A stretch of DNA of 9,691 nt, from contig JBGSHY010000069.1 of assembly GCA_041751995.1 (NCBI GenBank), positions 1-9,691 on the forward strand, written 5' to 3'. Positions 5,079-9,691 of the stretch are shown in pieces. Below the pieces are notes generated by a model. It searched no databases. It saw only the letters and a list, made by a program, of their open reading frames with translations, and was not told the DNA's origin. A program made the position numbers and the translations under genes. The number at the start of each line of letters is the position of its first letter. Within the stretch, counting starts at the first letter, position 1. The DNA is from JANMEX01 sp041751995. Lineage in GTDB: Bacteria > Pseudomonadota > Alphaproteobacteria > Rhizobiales > Rhizobiaceae.

Positions 5079-6299
5079 TTGAAAAAACTGCTTGCCGCCC
5101 TGTCTTTCTCGCTGTCACTCTCAACAACCGCATTCGCTGCGGATCCCGATCCGGCAAACTGGCCATCCGTGCTGGAAGACGCCAAGGGCGAAACCGTTTA
5201 CTGGAATGCCTGGGGCGGCGCGGACAACATCAATGCCTACATCGCCTGGGCAGGCGGCATCATCGAAAGCCGCCATGGCGTCAAGCTGGTGCAGGTCAAG
5301 CTTGAAGACACGGCAACCGCCCTGGCCAAGGTCGTCGCCGAAAAAGCTGCCGGCAAGAACGAGGGCGGATCGGTTGATCTCATCTGGATCAATGGCGAAA
5401 ACTTCGCTTCGATGAAAAGCCAGGGTTTGCTCCTGTCTTCACCGTGGGCGGAAAAACTGCCGAACTGGAAATATGTCGATGCTGACGGCAAGCCGACTGT
5501 CCGGACTGACTTCACCATTCCCGTCGAGGGTCTGGAAGCGCCGTGGGGCATGGCCAAGCTGGTGTTCTTCCATGACAGCGCCAAGACCAAGGCTGAAGAC
5601 CTGCCGAAGTCGGCGGCGGACTTGCTGGCATGGGCCGAGAAAAATCCGGGCCGCTTCTCCTATCCGATGCCGCCTGATTTCATCGGCACGTCCTTTCTGA
5701 AACAGGTGCTGTCGGAGAGGGTCGCTGACAAGTCCAAACTGCTGGCGCCGGTGAAGGAAGAAGAATTCGCCGCCGTTTCCAAGCCGCTGTTTGACTATCT
5801 GGACAGGCTGAACCCTAACCTCTGGCGCAAGGGCAAGGCCTATCCGCAAAATTATCCGGACATGAAGCGGCTGATGGCTGACGGTGAACTCGACATCACC
5901 TTCGCCTTCAATCCGGCCGACGGTTCTGCGGCCATTGCCGCGGGTGAACTGCCGGACACCGTGCGCTCCTTCATCTTTCCGGGCGGCACGCTTGGCAACA
6001 CCCATTTTGTCGCCATCCCCTACAATGCCAATGCCAAGGCCGGCGCGATGGTTCTGGCGGATTTTTTGATGTCTCCGGAAGCGCAGGCGCACAAGCAGGA
6101 CCCAAAAGTCTGGGGTGATCCGACCGTGCTGAACCTTGCCGCGCTACCGGCCGAAGACAAGGCCAAATTCGCCAGCCTGGATCTCGGCATTGCGACATTG
6201 AAGCCGGACCAGCTCGGCCCCGCGCTTGACGAACCGCATCCATCGTGGATGGTGCGCATCGAGACGGAATGGAAACGCCGCTACGGCGCCGGAAACTGA
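5079..6299 (+). CDS. ynjB: YnjB-type ABC transporter periplasmic substrate-binding protein
   Basis: This is the periplasmic binding component of a YnjBCD-type ABC importer. Using the TTG at 5079 it has 406 residues. Residues 1-20 are a typical Sec signal peptide: Lys2-Lys3, a hydrophobic core, then AFA|A cleavage, so the mature protein starts ADPDPANW. No lipobox cysteine is seen, so it should be soluble. Family-style blocks include VYWNAWGGADNINAYI, DLIWINGENFASMK, PVEGLEAPWGMAKLVF and DITFAFNPADGSAAIAAGEL, which resemble E. coli YnjB (COG4134), a relative of the iron/thiamine/spermidine class of binding proteins. The substrate of YnjBCD is not established and the sequence does not reveal it. 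The permease gene follows 23 bases after the stop, and the ATPase comes next, forming an operon. TTG is a weak initiation codon, but the GAAGGA site at 5066-5071 and the signal-peptide position support it. Control probably acts through the palindromes at 4976-5012; this is inference. Confidence 0.93.
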   Translation: MKKLLAALSFSLSLSTTAFAADPDPANWPSVLEDAKGETVYWNAWGGADNINAYIAWAGGIIESRHGVKLVQVKLEDTATALAKVVAEKAAGKNEGGSVDLIWINGENFASMKSQGLLLSSPWAEKLPNWKYVDADGKPTVRTDFTIPVEGLEAPWGMAKLVFFHDSAKTKAEDLPKSAADLLAWAEKNPGRFSYPMPPDFIGTSFLKQVLSERVADKSKLLAPVKEEEFAAVSKPLFDYLDRLNPNLWRKGKAYPQNYPDMKRLMADGELDITFAFNPADGSAAIAAGELPDTVRSFIFPGGTLGNTHFVAIPYNANAKAGAMVLADFLMSPEAQAHKQDPKVWGDPTVLNLAALPAEDKAKFASLDLGIATLKPDQLGPALDEPHPSWMVRIETEWKRRYGAGN

Positions 6300-6308
6300 T
6301 CAAAACAC

Positions 6309-6314
6309 AAGGAG
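6309..6314 (+). promoter_or_regulatory. Shine-Dalgarno site deciding a GTG start for ynjC
   Basis: AAGGAG stands 8 bases before the GTG at 6323, which lies just after the ynjB stop. The in-frame ATG at 6245 would overlap ynjB by 55 bases and has no such site. Confidence 0.7.
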
Positions 6315-6322
6315 CAGGCGCG

Positions 6323-8026
6323 GTGCAAAAAGAGGAACCCCTGTTCCGCATTGCCCGGCTTGCTCCCTTTATGGTCATTCTGCTTCTGACGGTTCCGGTT
6401 TTGGCAGGATTGGCAGGGACAATTCTGCCCGCCTTTTCCTATCTGCCTGCGCTTGGCGGCAAGGCCCCGTCGCCTCAGGCGTTCCGCGCCGTCTTTGCCG
6501 AGCCGAACATTGCCCGTTCCATGGCGCTTTCGCTTTGGACCGGTCTTGCATCGACACTGCTGTCGGTTTTGATTGCCGCCGGCGTGCTGGCTTCCGGATT
6601 CGGGACTGCGGGCTGGACACGAATGGTGCATCTGCTTTCGCCGATCCTGTCGGTTCCCCACGCCGCTGCCGCCTATGGGCTCATGGTTCTCATCATGCCA
6701 TCCGGTTTTCTGGCGCGCCTGATCTCTCCAGAGATTACCGGTTGGCAAAACCCGCCTGACATCCTGATCCCCGGCGACCCGTGGGGCCTGACGCTGATCG
6801 CCGGTCTTGTCGCCAAGGAAGTGCCGTTTCTGCTGCTGCTGTTGATTGCCGCAATGGGTCAGATAGATGCTGCCCGAAGCCTGCAAATGACCAGTGCTCT
6901 TGGCTACGGCCGCCTCGCCGGTTTTTTCCATGTTCTTTGGCCGCAGCTATACCGGCAGGTGCGGTTCGCCGTATTTGCCGTGTTGGCTTTCTCCGCCACG
7001 GCGGTGGACGTCGCGGTGATCCTTGGCCCCAACGCACCTTCAACGCTGTCTGTCCAGCTGGTGCACTGGATGAACGATCCTGACCTTGCCATGCGCTTTA
7101 CCGCGAGTGCGGGCGCTATGGTTCAGCTTGGCCTGGTTCTGTTGCTGTTTGCCTTTTGGCTCGCGCTGGAGAAGAGCGTCACTATGGTCCGCAGGCATTT
7201 TGCCAAGGGCGGCCTGCGGTTCCTGTCCGACCGGATTGCCACAGGCACGTTCCGCTTTGCCGGTTGGCTTCTTGCGCTGGCAACCCTGGGCGGGTTGGCG
7301 CTGCTGGCAGTGTGGTCTGTTTCCGGCCTCTGGCCGTTCCCGGATGCCATGCCGGCAAGTTACACGTTCAAAGCCTGGATGCGTGCACTGCCAGCCATCA
7401 GCGGACCGATGGCGACGACCTTCGAAATCGGCTTCCTGTCCGCCGCCATCGCCACACTCCTTTGCGTGCTTTGCCTTGCCAGCCCCTTGTCTGGCAAGGC
7501 GGCAAACCGGTTTGTGGACGCATCGCTTGCCTTGCCCCTGCTCGTGCCGCAAACTGCCTTCCTGTTCGGCCTGCAGATCGCCGCGATCAAGACCGGGCTC
7601 GGCTACGGCCTGACCGCGCTGGTTCTGGTCCATCTGGTGTTTGTCATGCCTTACGTCTTCCTGTCGCTCCGGCCGGCCTGGAAATCGCTGGACCCGCGAT
7701 TTGCATTGGTAGCGGGGGCGCTGGGAAAATCCCGCACCCAAACCTTGCTGCGTATCGAGTTGCCGATGCTGATTCGCCCGGTACTGACCGCATTTGCAGT
7801 CGGCTTTGCCGTGTCTGCCGGCCTCTATCTGCCGACGCTCCTGATTGGCGCTGGCCGGATGCCGACCATAACCACCGAAGCTGTGGCACTGGCCGCCGGG
7901 GCCAACCGTCGCACCATCGGCGTTTATGCCTTCCTGCAGGCGGCAATCCCCTTTGCCGGATTTGTGCTTGCCTTTGCCGTTCCGGCATGGCTTTTCCGCA
8001 ATCGCGCCGGTATGCGCGCGGCTTGA
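6323..8026 (+). CDS. ynjC: YnjC-type fused ABC transporter permease (two MetI-like domains)
   Basis: This is the inner-membrane channel of the YnjBCD importer. From GTG 6323 it has 567 residues and carries two permease domains in one chain, as in YnjC, ThiP and SfuB; such proteins work as a single-chain permease where others need two subunits. Each half has its own EAA-type cytoplasmic loop that docks on the ATPase: DAARSLQMTSALGYGRLAGF from about residue 182, and RFALVAGALGKSRTQ from about 459 followed by LLRIELP. Hydrophobic segments run throughout, for example APFMVILLLTVPVLAGL near the N-terminus, EVPFLLLLLIAAMG, LGLVLLLFAFWLAL, the mid-protein LLALATLGGLALLAVW that starts the second half, and AGFVLAFAVPAWLF at the end. 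It is somewhat longer than the roughly 510 residues of E. coli YnjC. It begins 23 bases after ynjB stops and ends 11 bases before ynjD, so it is cotranscribed with both. Confidence 0.93.
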   Translation: MQKEEPLFRIARLAPFMVILLLTVPVLAGLAGTILPAFSYLPALGGKAPSPQAFRAVFAEPNIARSMALSLWTGLASTLLSVLIAAGVLASGFGTAGWTRMVHLLSPILSVPHAAAAYGLMVLIMPSGFLARLISPEITGWQNPPDILIPGDPWGLTLIAGLVAKEVPFLLLLLIAAMGQIDAARSLQMTSALGYGRLAGFFHVLWPQLYRQVRFAVFAVLAFSATAVDVAVILGPNAPSTLSVQLVHWMNDPDLAMRFTASAGAMVQLGLVLLLFAFWLALEKSVTMVRRHFAKGGLRFLSDRIATGTFRFAGWLLALATLGGLALLAVWSVSGLWPFPDAMPASYTFKAWMRALPAISGPMATTFEIGFLSAAIATLLCVLCLASPLSGKAANRFVDASLALPLLVPQTAFLFGLQIAAIKTGLGYGLTALVLVHLVFVMPYVFLSLRPAWKSLDPRFALVAGALGKSRTQTLLRIELPMLIRPVLTAFAVGFAVSAGLYLPTLLIGAGRMPTITTEAVALAAGANRRTIGVYAFLQAAIPFAGFVLAFAVPAWLFRNRAGMRAA

Positions 8027-8037
8027 CCGGACGGGAC

Positions 8038-8691
8038 ATGGCAGAGGCAGACAATCATGACAGCGGCCTGGCGCTTCAATCGGTTTCGATCCGGCTGGGC
8101 GAACGCTTGTTGCTGAGCGTCGATACCCATGTCGCTCCGGGCTCCGTGTTGACCGTCATGGGTCCGTCAGCCTCGGGAAAATCAACCCTGCTTGCTTTCA
8201 TCGGCGGCTTTCTCGACAAGGCATTTTCTGCCTCGGGAACCGTGTTGATCGATGGCGAAGACATGACCGGCAAAAGTCCGCAAGAGCGCCATGCTGGCAT
8301 CCTGTTTCAGGATCCGCTGCTGTTTCCCCACATGTCGGTTGGCGGGAATCTCCTGTTTGCCATTCCGAGCGCAGTCCGCACGCCATCCGAGCGGAATTCG
8401 ATCGCGCGAAACATGCTCGCCGGTATGGAGCTGGAAGGCTGTTTCGACCATGATCCGGCGCGCCTTTCCGGTGGCCAGAAAGCCCGCGTCGCGCTGGCGC
8501 GGACGCTGGTTTCCGAACCCCGAGCGCTGCTGCTTGACGAGCCGTTTTCGAAACTCGACTCGGCGCTCCGCCAACAAATGCGCGAACTGGTGTTCAGCCT
8601 CGCACGGGAACGGGGCTTGCCGGTCGTGCTGGTTACACATGACCCGGCAGATGCCGATGCTGCCGGTGGCCAACTGGTCACCATCGGCTGA
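8038..8691 (+). CDS. ynjD: YnjD-type ABC transporter ATP-binding protein
   Basis: This is the cytoplasmic ATPase that drives the YnjBC importer. It has 217 residues, matching the short YnjD family length. All ABC motifs are present: Walker A GPSASGKST (42-50), Q-loop Gln91 (LFQDPLLFPHMSV), signature LSGGQKARVALAR (143-155), Walker B ALLLDEPF (163-170) with catalytic Glu168, D-loop SKLD (171-174) and H-loop His201 (LVTHDPADADA). It lacks the C-terminal regulatory extension seen in MalK- or PotA-like ATPases, as expected for this family. The start ATG 8038 is 11 bases after the ynjC stop; the ribosome site is weak, suggesting translational coupling. The frame is open far upstream inside ynjC, but that part is a shadow of the permease frame. 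The helicase gene follows 3 bases after the stop. Confidence 0.95.
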   Translation: MAEADNHDSGLALQSVSIRLGERLLLSVDTHVAPGSVLTVMGPSASGKSTLLAFIGGFLDKAFSASGTVLIDGEDMTGKSPQERHAGILFQDPLLFPHMSVGGNLLFAIPSAVRTPSERNSIARNMLAGMELEGCFDHDPARLSGGQKARVALARTLVSEPRALLLDEPFSKLDSALRQQMRELVFSLARERGLPVVLVTHDPADADAAGGQLVTIG

Positions 8692-8694
8692 ACG

Positions 8695-9691
8695 ATGGCT
8701 GTGAACCTCAAAGATATTGGCCACGACCTGCCGGTTTCCGATGCCATTCCTGCACTTGAAAGCGCGCTGATTGAAAAAGGCCTGGCGGTGCTCGTCGCGC
8801 CGCCCGGCGCGGGCAAGACGACACTGGTGCCGCTGCGCCTGCTCGGAGCGCCTTGGCGCGGCGATGGAATGATCATTCTCCTCGAGCCCCGCCGCCTCGC
8901 CGCCCGCGCTGCTGCCCGGCGCATGGCCTTCCTCCTGGGCGAAGAAGTCGGACAGACCGTCGGCTACCGGATGCGGCTGGACCAGAAGGTCTCGGCAAAA
9001 ACCCGCATTCTCGTCGTGACCGAAGGCGTCTTTGCCCGCATGGCGCTGGATGATCCGGAGCTCAAAGGCATCGCCTGCGTGCTGTTTGACGAGTTTCACG
9101 AGCGCAGTCTCGATGCCGATCTCGGCCTCGCGCTGGCGCTGGACATCCGTGACGGGCTGCGCCCGGATTTGCGGCTTCTGGTGATGTCGGCAACGCTCGA
9201 TGGCGCGCGCGTGGCGACGTTGCTCGGCGACGCGCCGGTGATTGAAAGCAAGGGCCGTGCTTTTCCGGTCGAAATTCAACACGTGGAGCGCAAGGCGCAG
9301 GAGCGGCTGGACGACTGCGTTGTGCGGGCCATCCTTGATGCGCTGCATGACCATGACGGCAGCATCCTCGCCTTTCTGCCCGGCACCGGCGAAATCGCTT
9401 CCACCGCGCGCAAGCTTGAAGGGCGGCTGCCACCCAATGTCCGGTTGTTCCAGCTTTATGGCGCCATGGAGGGCGCGGCACAGGACGAGGCCATCCGGCC
9501 TGCGTTTGCGGGAACGCGCAAAGTCGTGTTGGCGACATCGATTGCCGAAACCTCGATCACCATCGACGGCGTGCGCATCGTCATCGACAGCGGCTACCAG
9601 CGCCTGCCGGTTTTCGAACCGGCATCCGGACTGACGCGCCTTGAAACGGTCCGCGCATCCAAGGCGTCTGTCGATCAGCGCGCAGGCCGCG
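8695..9691 (+). CDS. hrpB: ATP-dependent helicase HrpB, N-terminal part (cut by window edge)
   Basis: HrpB is a DEAH/RHA-family superfamily 2 helicase with a presumed RNA-related role in bacteria; its physiological function is poorly defined. The frame from ATG 8695 runs off the window after 332 residues; full HrpB proteins are about 800 residues. Motifs in order: Walker A (motif I) APPGAGKTT (35-43), motif Ia LEPRRLAARAAA (63-74), VTEGV (108-112), motif II DEFHER (132-137, the HrpB form of DEAH), motif III SATLDG (165-170), AFLPGTGEI (226-234), motif V ATSIAETSITIDGV (280-293) and motif VI QRAGR (328-332), which lies right at the edge. All are intact. DEFH rather than DEAH, plus a start close to the helicase core, points to HrpB rather than HrpA. 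The start is 3 bases after the ynjD stop with no good Shine-Dalgarno site, so it is probably translated by coupling to ynjD. Confidence 0.95.
   Translation, partial: MAVNLKDIGHDLPVSDAIPALESALIEKGLAVLVAPPGAGKTTLVPLRLLGAPWRGDGMIILLEPRRLAARAAARRMAFLLGEEVGQTVGYRMRLDQKVSAKTRILVVTEGVFARMALDDPELKGIACVLFDEFHERSLDADLGLALALDIRDGLRPDLRLLVMSATLDGARVATLLGDAPVIESKGRAFPVEIQHVERKAQERLDDCVVRAILDALHDHDGSILAFLPGTGEIASTARKLEGRLPPNVRLFQLYGAMEGAAQDEAIRPAFAGTRKVVLATSIAETSITIDGVRIVIDSGYQRLPVFEPASGLTRLETVRASKASVDQRAGR

Noticed and set aside
7156..8037. Upstream extension of the ynjD frame inside ynjC
   Set aside because: The extension overlaps the permease coding frame and encodes Arg/Pro/Cys-rich sequence unlike any ABC ATPase; the ATG at 8038 gives the family's usual 217 residues.
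8182..9354. Open frame of 390 codons on the minus strand across ynjD and hrpB
   Set aside because: It spans two well-supported genes with conserved motifs and crosses their junction; its composition (many His, Arg, Gln, Ala) is that of a shadow frame.

Overview
The window reads as chromosomal DNA from a GC-rich alphaproteobacterium, most likely of the order Hyphomicrobiales (Rhizobiales), in the Hoeflea/Rhizobiaceae/Phyllobacteriaceae neighbourhood. This rests on the style of GyrB, on short Flp pilins of the GATAIEYGLIAALIA type, and on an HD-GYP protein with a degenerate N-terminal repeat. It is inference by eye; the genus is not proven. I see no mobile element, tRNA, rRNA, CRISPR array or phage gene.

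Layout. (1) 1-1224, minus strand: N-terminal 408 residues of DNA gyrase subunit B, cut by the window edge. (2) A 211-bp divergent spacer with inverted repeats. (3) 1436-2806, plus strand: a complete cytochrome P450 with no redox partner beside it. (4) 2976-3149 and 3361-3534, plus strand: two 57-residue Flp/Fap-type prepilins, 40 of 57 positions identical, separated by a clear intrinsic terminator. The second has a leader full of inverted repeats. (5) 3550-4914, minus strand, convergent with the pilins: an HD-GYP protein with an intact C-terminal phosphohydrolase domain and an N-terminal copy that has lost most metal ligands. (6) A 164-bp divergent spacer with two palindromes. (7) 5079-8691, plus strand: a compact ABC importer operon of the uncharacterised YnjBCD type (binding protein, fused double permease, ATPase). 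(8) 8695-9691, plus strand: the first 332 residues of the ATP-dependent helicase HrpB, beginning 3 bases after the ATPase stop and cut by the window edge.

How the genes fit together. gyrB and hrpB are housekeeping or conserved nucleic-acid enzymes. ynjB-ynjC-ynjD form one importer whose substrate is unknown, and hrpB appears to be cotranscribed with it. The pilins and the HD-GYP protein are both surface/biofilm-type functions, and their adjacency suggests, but does not show, a link between pilus production and cyclic-di-GMP turnover.

Nothing here is obviously a new defence or biosynthetic system. The items most worth a second look are the tandem pilins with a structured leader, the half-degenerate HD-GYP protein, the paired palindromes upstream of ynjB, and the ynjD-hrpB junction. 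Several starts were set from Shine-Dalgarno placement, including a TTG (ynjB) and a GTG (ynjC).
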